Part shown: positions 1 to 6,720 of the stretch, one piece after another
Layout: every line of letters begins with the position of its first letter
How positions within the stretch are numbered: position 1 is the first letter of the stretch
NCBI GenBank assembly: GCA_934513205.1
Contig: CAKSWU010000003.1
Location: forward strand, 96,209-160,208
DNA: 64,000 nucleotides
Reading direction: 5' to 3'
Origin: an uncultured Faecalibacterium sp.
GTDB lineage: Bacteria; Bacillota; Clostridia; Oscillospirales; Ruminococcaceae
Notes under the pieces: generated by a model
Seen by the model: the letters and a program-made list of their open reading frames with translations, nothing else
The model's database searches: none
What the model was told of the DNA's origin: nothing
Position numbers and translations under genes: made by a program

Positions 1-113
1 AATGGTGGGTCCGCAAAAGATCACAGTATACCAATATTCCAGACGGAGTGATGACGACTTGCCCTCATTGTGGGAATGTAACAATCGTTCGGGAGGTGAA
101 GCCTGATGAATGA
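1..113 (+). CDS. C-terminal end of a small zinc-ribbon phage protein (partial)
   Basis: The frame is open from the window edge and ends in TGA at 111-113. The visible tail contains one CPHCGN knuckle, as in small zinc-ribbon proteins, but the N-terminus and any second knuckle lie outside the window. The next gene starts inside it (ATGA overlap at 106), so the two are translationally coupled. No function can be assigned. Confidence 0.5.
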   Translation, partial: WWVRKRSQYTNIPDGVMTTCPHCGNVTIVREVKPDE

Positions 114-267
114 CTGGATGCGCGAAGTGGACTATGCGACCTACTGCCCGAAGTGCAAGAACTTCAAGGTGCTGGAGACGGACGAGCCTTGCAATGGGTG
201 CCTGACGGAGTATGTACGGGAGGGTAGCAAGAAACCTGTGAAGTTTGAAGAGAAGACGCGAAAATAA
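106..267 (+). CDS. Small zinc-ribbon phage protein, 53 aa
   Basis: ATG at 106 overlaps the previous stop, with a GGAGGTGAAG ribosome site just upstream. The protein has two cysteine pairs (CPKC near residue 14 and CNGC near residue 29), the spacing of a compact zinc ribbon. Its charged lysine-rich tail suggests a soluble protein. It belongs to the early-gene cluster of tiny overlapping genes. The family is not recognised; nucleic-acid or protein binding through zinc is an inference. Confidence 0.6.
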   Translation: MNDWMREVDYATYCPKCKNFKVLETDEPCNGCLTEYVREGSKKPVKFEEKTRK

Positions 268-314
268 CGGGCTCCTTTATGAGGCAAACTCATATTTGAA
301 AGGAGATACTTATT

Positions 315-590
315 ATGAAAAAAGCGTGGAAAATTGGTATTAGCACTATTGCTGGTATTGTTGGGGCGTGTGTGTTGATTCGTATTCACAATGCAGAGGT
401 TCGCAAAGTATATTGCGAACGCTATGGAAAAGGATATGATGAAGGATATGCACTTGGACTTTATCAAGGGAAGTTGATGGGTGCCAATGATATGTATATG
501 AATGCTCATAATGGGAGCGAATATTTCAATAATTATATGATTGAAGCTAGGAAAGAATTTGTTGAGACAAATACAAAACTCAATAAATAA
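315..590 (+). CDS. Small single-pass membrane protein, 91 aa
   Basis: AAAGGAG precedes ATG 315 at normal spacing. Residues about 5-25 are a hydrophobic helix after a short KKAWK start, giving a signal-anchor topology. The rest is a polar domain rich in Tyr, Gly and Asn (GYDEGYALGLYQGKLMG). It is directly followed by a GAAA-loop terminator, so transcription is punctuated here. No known family is recognised; a phage early membrane protein is all that can be said. Confidence 0.65.
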   Translation: MKKAWKIGISTIAGIVGACVLIRIHNAEVRKVYCERYGKGYDEGYALGLYQGKLMGANDMYMNAHNGSEYFNNYMIEARKEFVETNTKLNK

Positions 591-599
591 GAGAACTAG

Positions 600-631
600 G
601 CCGTGGAGAAATCTGCGGCTCTTTATTTTTA
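600..631 (+). terminator. GNRA-tetraloop intrinsic terminator (copy 1)
   Basis: Eight-base stem GCCGTGGA / TCTGCGGC closed by loop GAAA (608-611) and followed by a T-rich tract (620-630). A near-identical hairpin lies at 5729-5760, with base changes that keep the pairing. Confidence 0.75.
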
Positions 632-651
632 TCATTGAAGGAGATGCTGGT

Positions 652-879
652 ATGCAACGTATGAACATTAAATGCTGCCATTGTGGGGACTATACCCCAT
701 TTATCACAGAGGAGAACATTGAAGTTATTCCTCAAGTTAATCTCACAAGAGCCGATATGGATATTTTGGACGATATCGCGGACACATTGGCGGAATGCGG
801 TTACTCGGGTATGTGTGGTTTCTTACACCGGGTTCAGAGCGAAGTGACCAAAATCGTAGAGTATCAGGAGGAACGGTGA
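652..879 (+). CDS. Small CxxC phage protein, 75 aa (paralogue of the next gene)
   Basis: AAGGAG at 638-643 supports ATG 652. The N-terminus carries CCHC (zinc-knuckle-like), followed by a helical region DMDILDDIADTLAECGYSGMCGFL. This region resembles residues 6-30 of the 54-aa product immediately downstream, so the pair looks like a tandem duplication. No function is recognised. Confidence 0.55.
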   Translation: MQRMNIKCCHCGDYTPFITEENIEVIPQVNLTRADMDILDDIADTLAECGYSGMCGFLHRVQSEVTKIVEYQEER

Positions 880-886
880 ACGCTAA

Positions 887-1051
887 ATGATATTTGCTGA
901 AGAGGATTTGAACTCTTTGAATGCTATTGCTGAACTATTGGCTTCATTCGGGTGTGATAGTCAGGCTGGCTGTGTGCTTTATATTCAGCATAAAATTGCA
1001 AAGACCATGGAGGCTGACGAAAGGAAATGCAGAAATGAGAAACATGTCTAA
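887..1051 (+). CDS. Short helical phage protein, 54 aa
   Basis: ATG 887 lies about 11 bases after a GGAGGAAC ribosome site at the end of the previous gene. The product begins MIFAEEDLNSLNAIAELL and matches the pattern (D-x-x-L-x-x-I-A-x-x-L, then C and a hydrophobic helix) of the preceding 75-aa protein, without that protein's N-terminal cysteines. It overlaps the start of the next gene at 1035. Function unknown. Confidence 0.5.
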   Translation: MIFAEEDLNSLNAIAELLASFGCDSQAGCVLYIQHKIAKTMEADERKCRNEKHV

Positions 1052-1373
1052 GAAAACTTGGAAGCTGCGGGTTCGGAGCCATCTGACTGAGATGCAGAAA
1101 CTAGATGTTTTACTTCTTCGGCTGAAGGTTCCGCATACGTATGACCCGAAGTATTTTGGTGGGTACAACGAGCAAGTTGTAGTATATAACTCAGAAGGCC
1201 AGCGTATTTGGAATGGAATTTGCATCCCTGGAAGAAGTTATGGTGCTGAGCAGGGTCTCATTGAGGTAATGGGGCAGTCAATACTTGGATATGGCGGTGA
1301 AGTTAAGGGTTACCTTACTGCTCGTCAGGTCACGAAGATGTGGAGGTGTAGAAATGCTGCGCAAAATCGCTGA
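1035..1373 (+). CDS. Hypothetical phage protein, 112 aa
   Basis: ATG 1035 is preceded by GAAAGGAAAT and was chosen over an upstream in-frame ATG at 921, which would run through the 54-aa gene. The protein has a basic N-terminus (KKTWKLRVRSHL), a central region with YFGGYNEQVVVYN, and no obvious membrane segment. It overlaps the following gene by 20 bases. No family is recognised. Confidence 0.5.
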   Translation: MRNMSKKTWKLRVRSHLTEMQKLDVLLLRLKVPHTYDPKYFGGYNEQVVVYNSEGQRIWNGICIPGRSYGAEQGLIEVMGQSILGYGGEVKGYLTARQVTKMWRCRNAAQNR

Positions 1374-1563
1374 ATTGGTCAAAAAGATATTTCGCACAGA
1401 GCCTGTTGCCTCGACGGTTAACACCCTGCGGGAAGCTTTGCGGGAGTTAGAGGTTGCTCGGAACCACTTTGAGAACTGCGACCCGGAATTTGTGGATGCT
1501 GCTATTTTTGAGCTGAACGCTGCAGAGTGCCGGGTGGATGCTGTGAGGAGGTGTGTGGGGTGA
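1354..1563 (+). CDS. Small alpha-helical phage protein, 69 aa
   Basis: GGAGGTG sits 6 bases before ATG 1354. The sequence is mostly amphipathic helix (TLREALRELEVARNHF and AAIFELNAAECRVDAVRR) and probably forms a helical hairpin or coiled coil. It overlaps the next start (GTG 1560) by 4 bases, a sign of coupled translation. Function unknown. Confidence 0.5.
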   Translation: MLRKIAELVKKIFRTEPVASTVNTLREALRELEVARNHFENCDPEFVDAAIFELNAAECRVDAVRRCVG

Positions 1564-1760
1564 CAACATTCTATTTTTCAGCTTACAAATGCAGCTTATG
1601 CGAACAGAAATTTAATGATGGCCTCTGCTATGTGGGGCTGGCTGATGCTCTAAATCATGTAACCGAATTGAAAAAATATGAACCGGTTCATCACTGCGAA
1701 CATGGAAATATTGGTTTCGGAAAGTTTGCAGGGTTCGAAAGGGTTGATAACGATGAATGA
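1560..1760 (+). CDS. Small cysteine/histidine-rich phage protein, 66 aa
   Basis: GTG start at 1560 with GAGGAGG upstream. The product has CSLC near residue 11 and HHC near residue 46, which could together bind one zinc. It overlaps the previous gene by 4 bases and the next by 8, as is typical for this early cluster. Function unknown. Confidence 0.5.
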   Translation: MTTFYFSAYKCSLCEQKFNDGLCYVGLADALNHVTELKKYEPVHHCEHGNIGFGKFAGFERVDNDE

Positions 1761-1890
1761 TATTTGGACAAAGCTCGGAGTGTTCTTCGGACATGTGCTG
1801 GCTATGACCATGGTTATCTGCGCGTGGCTGATCATTATTGTGGTTACGCTGAAGGTGATCTGGTTCACGCTATTTCGGATTCTGCTGTGA
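1753..1890 (+). CDS. 45-aa single-helix membrane peptide
   Basis: ATG 1753 overlaps the previous stop. After MNDIWTKLGVFFG almost the whole chain is hydrophobic (VLAMTMVICAWLIIIVV then IWFTLFRILL), so it is a one- or two-helix membrane peptide. Phages often encode such miniproteins to alter the host envelope; no specific role can be stated. Confidence 0.45.
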   Translation: MNDIWTKLGVFFGHVLAMTMVICAWLIIIVVTLKVIWFTLFRILL

Positions 1891-1900
1891 GGTAAAAAGC

Positions 1901-2083
1901 ATGAGAAAATACACTTTTATTTTTTCCTGCACGGACAATGGCGGTGGGCATCATACATTTGAAGTCAGGGCGACCGACAAGCAGGAGGCCATCCGTAAAG
2001 GCATGAAAACCGCGAAGAAGTTAGCTTGCGGAGATATCTGCGGCGATTGGGAGTGTAAGTTGAAGAAGGAGGTTGACTTATGA
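1901..2083 (+). CDS. Hypothetical phage protein, 60 aa
   Basis: GAGGTAAAA precedes ATG 1901. The small soluble protein has a beta-like N-terminus (KYTFIFSCTDNGGG) followed by a helix (DKQEAIRKGMKTAKKL), the order seen in small alpha/beta phage proteins. It overlaps the next gene by 4 bases (ATGA). No family is recognised. Confidence 0.5.
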   Translation: MRKYTFIFSCTDNGGGHHTFEVRATDKQEAIRKGMKTAKKLACGDICGDWECKLKKEVDL

Positions 2084-2391
2084 AAAAGAAAGTGGACAAG
2101 AAGATCAACTGGAAGAAAATTGCAGCAGTTGGGGGAGTGTTCTTGCTTGGTGCCGTCATTGGGGGCATTGGTACAGAAAAAATTCTGGATGTCATCAGTC
2201 TCGATGATTTTAGTGAGTTTGGATGCTGGGTATTCAAGACAACAGAGCATAGTGCCTTGGTTCGTTTTACAACAACTAGCCCTAAAACTGGAAGAGCGCT
2301 TAATGCAGTTTTGACAGAAAAGGATGCGTTGAGGATATCTGAGCAAATTACTAACGCTTTAAGTGATCTTGGCGTTGAGGTGAACAAATAA
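2080..2391 (+). CDS. Membrane-anchored phage protein, 103 aa
   Basis: ATG 2080 follows AAGGAGG at optimal spacing. A lysine-rich start is followed by a glycine-rich hydrophobic helix (residues about 13-33), then a soluble domain of about 70 residues. It is the last gene of the first early run and faces the convergent HTH gene ending at 2426. Function unknown. Confidence 0.55.
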   Translation: MKKKVDKKINWKKIAAVGGVFLLGAVIGGIGTEKILDVISLDDFSEFGCWVFKTTEHSALVRFTTTSPKTGRALNAVLTEKDALRISEQITNALSDLGVEVNK

Positions 2392-2425
2392 AAAGAACCC
2401 CAGATAGTTCTGAAGTTCTTGAACA

Positions 2426-2758
2426 TTATTTTTCGTTAATGATTTGAGAGATTCTGGACTGAGAATAACCAGTAGCGTCTGCAATTTCTTGCTGTTTTGC
2501 CCCGCTGCGATGAGCGTCCTTAATCTGTTGCTTTATCTCAGCAGGAGATCTGCTCATGTCAATATAGCAAGCTCTGCCCAGTACACAACCAGATGGAGTG
2601 TCGATTCTAGTTACAGAACGGCCATTATTCATGCCGACTCGTGTTACATAAGCGCCAGTTTTCTTATTCGGAGCCTGATGGATTCTGACATTTGTTTCGG
2701 CCTGCCGAGGCTTTTCGGCGAGAGTAGAACCTATAAATTTTGCAAGATCGAATCCCAT
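2426..2758 (-). CDS. HTH DNA-binding phage protein, 110 aa
   Basis: This gene runs against its neighbours. ATG 2758 has AAGGAGG at ideal spacing on the minus strand. Near the C-terminus it carries a helix-turn-helix (QQEIADATGYSQSRISQI), preceded by SPAEIKQQIKDAHRSG, as in XRE/ParB-type recognition helices. The N-terminal half has basic patches (NKKTGAYVTRVG). A divergent HTH gene between early genes suggests a transcriptional regulator, perhaps a repressor or replication control protein, but its exact target is inference. Confidence 0.65.
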   Translation of the reverse strand: MGFDLAKFIGSTLAEKPRQAETNVRIHQAPNKKTGAYVTRVGMNNGRSVTRIDTPSGCVLGRACYIDMSRSPAEIKQQIKDAHRSGAKQQEIADATGYSQSRISQIINEK

Positions 2759-2863
2759 TGCGTCCTCCTTCATTTGCACTCAAGCTATTTTTATTATTTT
2801 ATTAAGTGTAACACATGAAGACGTTGGACGCAATACAACTTATGAAAGAAGGATTATATAAAA

Positions 2864-3577
2864 ATGAAAATCGTTGAACCTAAGTACGAGATCCTCACTG
2901 ATATTTCTGAGGGCGGCATCAAGGAGCTCCAGCAGATCGAGCGCGTTGCCCGGGTCTGCTACAAGAGCGAGGATAAGATCACGCCGGATGGTGAGTCGGC
3001 AAAGAAACTGGTGGGCTTTCTGGTGAAGCAAGGGCATGAGGCTATGCTGGAGCATTCGCAGCTGTCCGTGCTGTTTACGTGCGATCGTGGCGTGGCCAAT
3101 GAGCTGGTGCGGCATCGCATTGCGAGCTTTGCACAGGAGAGCACCCGCTACTGCAACTACTCGAAGGAAAAGTTTGGCGGGGAGCTGACGTTTATTCGGC
3201 CGTCTTATATTCCTGACGGCATGGCTCAGCAATTTGATGCACGGAGTGAAGAGTATTACAAGTGGGCCTTGTTTCGTGATATGTGCGAGGATGCGGAAGG
3301 GGACTATATCGACCTTATTGATCATGGCATGCGCCCCGAACAGGCTCGTTGTGTGCTGCCGCTGTGCCTGAAGACCGAGATCGTGGTGACGGCCAACTAC
3401 CGTGAATGGCGCAACATCTTCAAACTGCGTACACCTGTGGCGGCCCATCCTCAGATGCGTGAGCTGATGTGTCCGCTGCTGAAGGAACTGCAGAGCAAGA
3501 TCCCGGTGGTGTTCGATGATATTTACACGTACTGGCCGGAGGATGACCAGACGGGAAAGGAAGGCGTGGAGAAGTGA
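2864..3577 (+). CDS. thyX: Flavin-dependent thymidylate synthase ThyX
   Basis: The product (237 aa) is a ThyX, which makes dTMP from dUMP using methylene-tetrahydrofolate, FAD and NADPH. The signature RHR-x-x-S-x(4)-S-x-R is visible as RHRIASFAQESTR near residue 84-96. The C-terminal half contains QARCVLPLCLKTE, also typical of the family. AAGAAGG precedes ATG 2864. Phages carry thyX to boost thymidylate supply during replication. It is followed, with a 1-base stop/start overlap, by a 47-aa membrane protein. Confidence 0.95.
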   Translation: MKIVEPKYEILTDISEGGIKELQQIERVARVCYKSEDKITPDGESAKKLVGFLVKQGHEAMLEHSQLSVLFTCDRGVANELVRHRIASFAQESTRYCNYSKEKFGGELTFIRPSYIPDGMAQQFDARSEEYYKWALFRDMCEDAEGDYIDLIDHGMRPEQARCVLPLCLKTEIVVTANYREWRNIFKLRTPVAAHPQMRELMCPLLKELQSKIPVVFDDIYTYWPEDDQTGKEGVEK

Positions 3578-3720
3578 TGCGAATTGTGCTGCTCGCAAGC
3601 ATTATTTTCCAAGCTATCGCAATTGGAATGTCTTTTGCTGAGAACATCGGCAAAGAAAAACAGGGAATCATCAGATATACAGGATGGTTCTTGCTTTTGA
3701 TTTACGTGATATTTGGTTGA
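3577..3720 (+). CDS. 47-aa membrane peptide
   Basis: The ATG overlaps the thyX stop (TGATG, 3575-3579), so it is likely translated by coupling. The chain has two hydrophobic stretches (IVLLASIIFQAIAIGMSF and TGWFLLLIYVIFG) around a short polar loop, a hairpin membrane peptide. No family is recognised; it was found by reading the sequence because of its small size. Confidence 0.45.
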   Translation: MRIVLLASIIFQAIAIGMSFAENIGKEKQGIIRYTGWFLLLIYVIFG

Positions 3721-3731
3721 GGTGATTAACT

Positions 3732-4124
3732 ATGAAAAATCGTATTATTTGTGTCTTTGCATGTCTGATGATGCTCGTGGGCTGTGTGGTCCTGTGCAGC
3801 TGCTCCGAAGCGGATAAGGTGAATCGGAACATTTCCAAGCAGGCCAACTACTTTGAAGCTGAGCGCCGGATCACGGTCTATAACGCACGTACGGACAACG
3901 TTATCCTTGAAATGGAAGGCGCTATGTCCATCTCGAACAATAGTAGCAACGAACTTGTGTGTACGGTGAAGACCGGCCCAAACGAGTATAAGAAAAACTA
4001 CATTTATCTGAACGTGTACACCATGTATGTTGTTGAGGATATCACCGGCACTCATACGGACCCGTATCATTACAAGCTCTATTTCCACACGGATATTCTG
4101 CCGGACGTGGAGGTGCGGTCGTGA
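3732..4124 (+). CDS. Phage lipoprotein, 130 aa
   Basis: ATG 3732 follows GAGGTGAT. The N-terminus is a lipoprotein signal: basic start, hydrophobic core, then VLCSCS near residue 20-25, so a cysteine there would be lipidated. The mature part is predicted mostly beta (RITVYNARTDNVILEMEG, KLYFHTDILPDVEV), resembling the small beta-sandwich lipoproteins found in Firmicutes phages. A role in envelope modification or superinfection exclusion is plausible but unproven. Confidence 0.65.
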   Translation: MKNRIICVFACLMMLVGCVVLCSCSEADKVNRNISKQANYFEAERRITVYNARTDNVILEMEGAMSISNNSSNELVCTVKTGPNEYKKNYIYLNVYTMYVVEDITGTHTDPYHYKLYFHTDILPDVEVRS

Positions 4125-4318
4125 TGACTACAGCAGAAATCTTTGCTGGGCGCTATATAGACGGGCTATGGTCGTATACGCAGGCTCTTTATGAAGCAAA
4201 GAAACGCGGTATTTCAAAAGAAGACTTTGATGCAGCTGTTTTTGCATGGCGAGTAGCGCTGGGCAAAGTCAAACGAACGTCAGTAGATAAAGAAAACGGA
4301 TGGGAGCAGTCTGTATGA
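4124..4318 (+). CDS. Small soluble phage protein, 64 aa
   Basis: The start is either GTG 4121 or ATG 4124; ATG overlaps the stop of the lipoprotein gene. GGAGGTG at 4109-4115 serves as ribosome site. The chain is helical (GLWSYTQALYEAKKRGISKEDFDAAVFAWRVA) with no membrane segment. It is coupled to the next gene by ATGA. Function unknown. Confidence 0.5.
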   Translation: MTTAEIFAGRYIDGLWSYTQALYEAKKRGISKEDFDAAVFAWRVALGKVKRTSVDKENGWEQSV

Positions 4319-4506
4319 TAAGATTTTTGCTTGCTGCTTTGATGTGCTGTCTGTACATACATGCTTTGTCAATGGGATTCAAGATCGGACGGCGGGTGCG
4401 TGTCGAGAATAAGATTGCGCACGTTGTTGTTACCGGACAGGATATTCTCAAGATGGCGATTGTACTTGGCTGTGGGATATTTACAGCGTTTGCTGTGCGA
4501 CTGTAA
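4315..4506 (+). CDS. Small membrane protein, 63 aa
   Basis: ATG 4315 overlaps the previous stop. It has an N-terminal hydrophobic helix (FLLAALMCCLYIHALSMGF), a basic loop with GRRVRVENK, and a second hydrophobic C-terminal stretch (MAIVLGCGIFTAFAV), so two membrane passes are likely. Function unknown. Confidence 0.45.
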   Translation: MIRFLLAALMCCLYIHALSMGFKIGRRVRVENKIAHVVVTGQDILKMAIVLGCGIFTAFAVRL

Positions 4507-4520
4507 GAGGAGGTGGCTTT

Positions 4521-4856
4521 GTGAGAGGTCGGACATATGATTTTTTGAGGGGGTTTAACATTGGACCATGGTTGATCGGCTTCAATATGCTTGGTGATGC
4601 GATTGATGCAGCAGAGGAGCAGCATTCGGGAGGGTTGATTGGGTGCTACGACTATCTCAGCAGCAAATATGGTCGAGACAAGAAGCAGTTAGAAGGCGAT
4701 ATCCGCCGGACTATTGGAATTGCATGGCGTGATCAGTGCCCTGTCATGGAGCGAGTGATGGACAGACCGCTAAACAGACCGCCCTCGCCGAAGGATTTCA
4801 TTTATGCGGCGGCCGAATATTTGAATCTAATCGAGGAAGATGAGATGATGAATTGA
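4521..4856 (+). CDS. Spo0A C-terminal-like DNA-binding phage protein, 111 aa
   Basis: GTG 4521 follows AGGAGGTGG. The residues from about 20 to 105 follow the layout of the Spo0A effector domain: an early helix (GDAIDAAEEQHSGGLIGCYDYLSSKYG), a recognition-type segment with RRTIGIAWRDQCP, and PSPKDFIYAAAEYL at the end, comparable to the closing 'NSEFIAMIADKL' of Spo0A. No receiver domain is present. It lies just upstream of the repeat-rich region at 4932-5240. By family analogy it would bind DNA as a dimer; its target could be those repeats or host Spo0A boxes, which is inference. Confidence 0.55.
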   Translation: MRGRTYDFLRGFNIGPWLIGFNMLGDAIDAAEEQHSGGLIGCYDYLSSKYGRDKKQLEGDIRRTIGIAWRDQCPVMERVMDRPLNRPPSPKDFIYAAAEYLNLIEEDEMMN

Positions 4857-4931
4857 TGAAAATTGGCATTGACAGCAGCTAGAATCCGGCAGAAAAGAGA
4901 CATTGGCGAATTATTCAATGTCTTTTTTCTT

Positions 4932-5240
4932 TGCCCACTTTTGAAATTTGTGCCCACTTTTTTCTGGGCAGTGAGGTGAAAAAATCGTGAAAGTCTATCC
5001 CAGATTAGAAAATTGAGCATTTTGCTCACAAATTTTTCACAATTTCTGGCCATTTGCCCACTTTCTGCCCACTTTTCAAATCAAAGGCGGGCACGATTTT
5101 TGAAGAAAATAATGCGCAAATACGTTATATTTTTGAAGAAAAAGGCCTTTCTGCCCAAAAACCCACTTTTGTTTCTATTTACACTATAAAAAAATAAAAA
5201 TATTATATATAGTTAAGCGAAAAAAGTGGGCAAGTGGGCA
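4932..5240 (+). repeat. Iteron-like TGCCCACTTTT repeats; candidate phage origin or operator
   Basis: The non-coding stretch 4857-5353 holds at least four forward copies of TGCCCACTTT(T) (4932-4942, 4951-4961, 5055-5064, 5066-5076), a partial copy at 5162-5170 (CCCACTTTT), and two inverted copies (5222-5232 and 5232-5240). An AT-rich tract (5175-5215) lies between direct and inverted copies. Clustered short repeats next to an AT-rich segment are the usual look of an iteron origin or a multi-site operator. The 83-aa minus-strand frame here is not convincing. Confidence 0.55.
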
Positions 5241-5353
5241 GAGACCAAAATTCACAAAAAGTTCAAGGCGAAAACTTGTAAGAACCAAACCTGATGCTGT
5301 ATACTCGAGTTAACCGTTGTACACACCGATTAGATGCTTATGAGGTAATAAAG

Positions 5354-5710
5354 ATGGCTTATATGAACCGCTTTATCAATGACGATGGCTTTGAAGAATG
5401 GACTACTACGGATGCTGCCGGAAACCCTGTCACCTGTTATGCAAACGAATTCGTGGAACTGCATACAAAGGTTCCCGTGTGTGAGTGTGGCAGGCCAATG
5501 ACCGAAGAGGTGCAGGGCTACTGGACTTGCAGAAAGTGTGACATCACAAAGACAGAAGATGAGATCAATCATCCTATCAAGCTGGATGAGTATGAGTCAT
5601 CAAACCTTGAACTTAGCGAAGACTACGGAAAGTTTGAGTATGATGATGGTCGAATGCTGGAAGCTGGCGTGCCTGATTGGTACCTGTTTTTCTGTCAGCA
5701 TCGAGCATAA
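5354..5710 (+). CDS. Zinc-ribbon phage protein, 118 aa
   Basis: ATG 5354 with GAGGTAAT upstream is preferred over ATG 5294. The middle contains CECGRPM and, 15 residues later, CRKCD, a four-cysteine zinc ribbon. The C-terminal third is acidic (DEYESSNLELSEDYGKFEYDDG). It sits directly after the iteron-like region and before a strong terminator, so it forms its own transcription unit. No family name can be given; a small replication- or transcription-related zinc protein is possible. Confidence 0.6.
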   Translation: MAYMNRFINDDGFEEWTTTDAAGNPVTCYANEFVELHTKVPVCECGRPMTEEVQGYWTCRKCDITKTEDEINHPIKLDEYESSNLELSEDYGKFEYDDGRMLEAGVPDWYLFFCQHRA

Positions 5711-5728
5711 TGATATTCTAGAGGAAGC

Positions 5729-5760
5729 GCCGCAGAGAAATCTGTGGCTCTTTTTATTTT
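5729..5760 (+). terminator. GNRA-tetraloop intrinsic terminator (copy 2)
   Basis: Stem GCCGCAGA / TCTGTGGC with loop GAAA (5737-5740), then TCTTTTTATTTT. It is the same hairpin as at 600-631, with changes at both stem arms that preserve pairing. Confidence 0.8.
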
Positions 5761-5899
5761 ATAACCCAAATTTCCGCTTTTATCCGTTTTCGACTGTTTT
5801 CATCCGTTTTGACCCGCGTGAAAAATGCATCCCCTTTTATGGAGAGGAGAGAGTGCGTCCCAAACGTGCTACTCCTCTTTCTTTTTGGAGGAGATTTTT

Positions 5900-6217
5900 A
5901 TGCTGGAAAACCGATTCAAGACAAACCTGGTAAGAGAACTCAAAGAACGCTTTCCGGGCTGTATTGTCCTGCACATTGATCCAAACGAGATTCAGGGCAT
6001 ACCTGATCTCTTGATTTTGTACAGAGACCGATGGGCAGCACTCGAAGGTAAGCGTTCTTTGAATGCACCTCATCGACCGAATCAGGATTACTATGTTAAT
6101 CTGATGAATCAGATGAGTTATGCTGCGTTCATTTGCCCGGAAAATAAGGAGGAGATTCTGAATGACCTTCAACGATCATTCGCGTCTGAGAGGACAACAC
6201 GCTTTTCTTGGCGCTAG
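5900..6217 (+). CDS. VRR-NUC-type PD-(D/E)XK nuclease, 105 aa
   Basis: GGAGGAG at 5887-5893 fixes ATG 5900. The protein shows the single-domain VRR-NUC layout: an N-terminal helix, IPDLLILYRDRWAALEGKRS (acidic residue, then E-x-K) and a late hydrophobic strand (YAAFICPE). Such small nucleases occur in many phage replication or packaging modules and cleave structured or junction DNA. It overlaps the next nuclease gene by 56 bases, so the two are co-expressed with the RNA polymerase-like gene. Confidence 0.8.
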   Translation: MLENRFKTNLVRELKERFPGCIVLHIDPNEIQGIPDLLILYRDRWAALEGKRSLNAPHRPNQDYYVNLMNQMSYAAFICPENKEEILNDLQRSFASERTTRFSWR

Positions 6218-6719
6218 TAAGTATAGCTGGATCAACTATGACCCTGACAAACTTGCTGTTGTCTACACCAACTTCATGGCCACCCAGAAAGGCACCGAAC
6301 TGCATGAGTTTGCGGCAAAGTGCATCGAGCTCGGTCAAAAGCTTCCCCGTTCAAAGAAAACCCTGAATAATTATGTCAACGATGCCATCGGCTTTCGTAT
6401 GACGCCTGAGCAGGTTCTGTACTATTCTGATAATTGCTTCGGAACGGCAGATGCCATCTGCTTCCGAGATGATATTCTCAGAATCCACGACCTGAAGACC
6501 GGAGCGATTCCGGCGCACATGGAACAGCTCTTGATTTATGATGCGCTGTTCTGTCTCGAATACCGAATTAAACCCGAGAAAATCCAGATCGAGAACCGCA
6601 TCTACCAATCAGATGACATTCTCATCGCAAACCCTTGTCCTGATGACATCAATCCGATCATGGATAAAATTCGCGAGTTTGATCCAATCATTGCAAAGCT
6701 GAGAATGGGAGTGTGCTGA
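6162..6719 (+). CDS. Cas4/RecB-like PD-(D/E)XK nuclease, 185 aa
   Basis: ATG 6162 has AAGGAGGAG upstream. The core is GTADAICFRDDILRIHDLKTG, i.e. G-x-x-D followed by (D)-x-K, with a glutamine-tyrosine helix after it (HMEQLLIYDALFCLEY): motifs II, III and the QhxxY of the RecB/Cas4/lambda-exonuclease group. An early histidine (ELHEFAAKCIE) could be motif I. No four-cysteine cluster is seen, so it is not a classical Cas4. It ends 1 base before the RNA polymerase-like gene and is probably a phage recombination or processing nuclease. Confidence 0.75.
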   Translation: MTFNDHSRLRGQHAFLGASKYSWINYDPDKLAVVYTNFMATQKGTELHEFAAKCIELGQKLPRSKKTLNNYVNDAIGFRMTPEQVLYYSDNCFGTADAICFRDDILRIHDLKTGAIPAHMEQLLIYDALFCLEYRIKPEKIQIENRIYQSDDILIANPCPDDINPIMDKIREFDPIIAKLRMGVC

Positions 6720-6720
6720 T

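Noticed and set aside
4802..5053. 83-aa minus-strand frame over the repeat region
   Set aside because: It is built from the repeated TGCCCACTTTT words and has no ribosome site.
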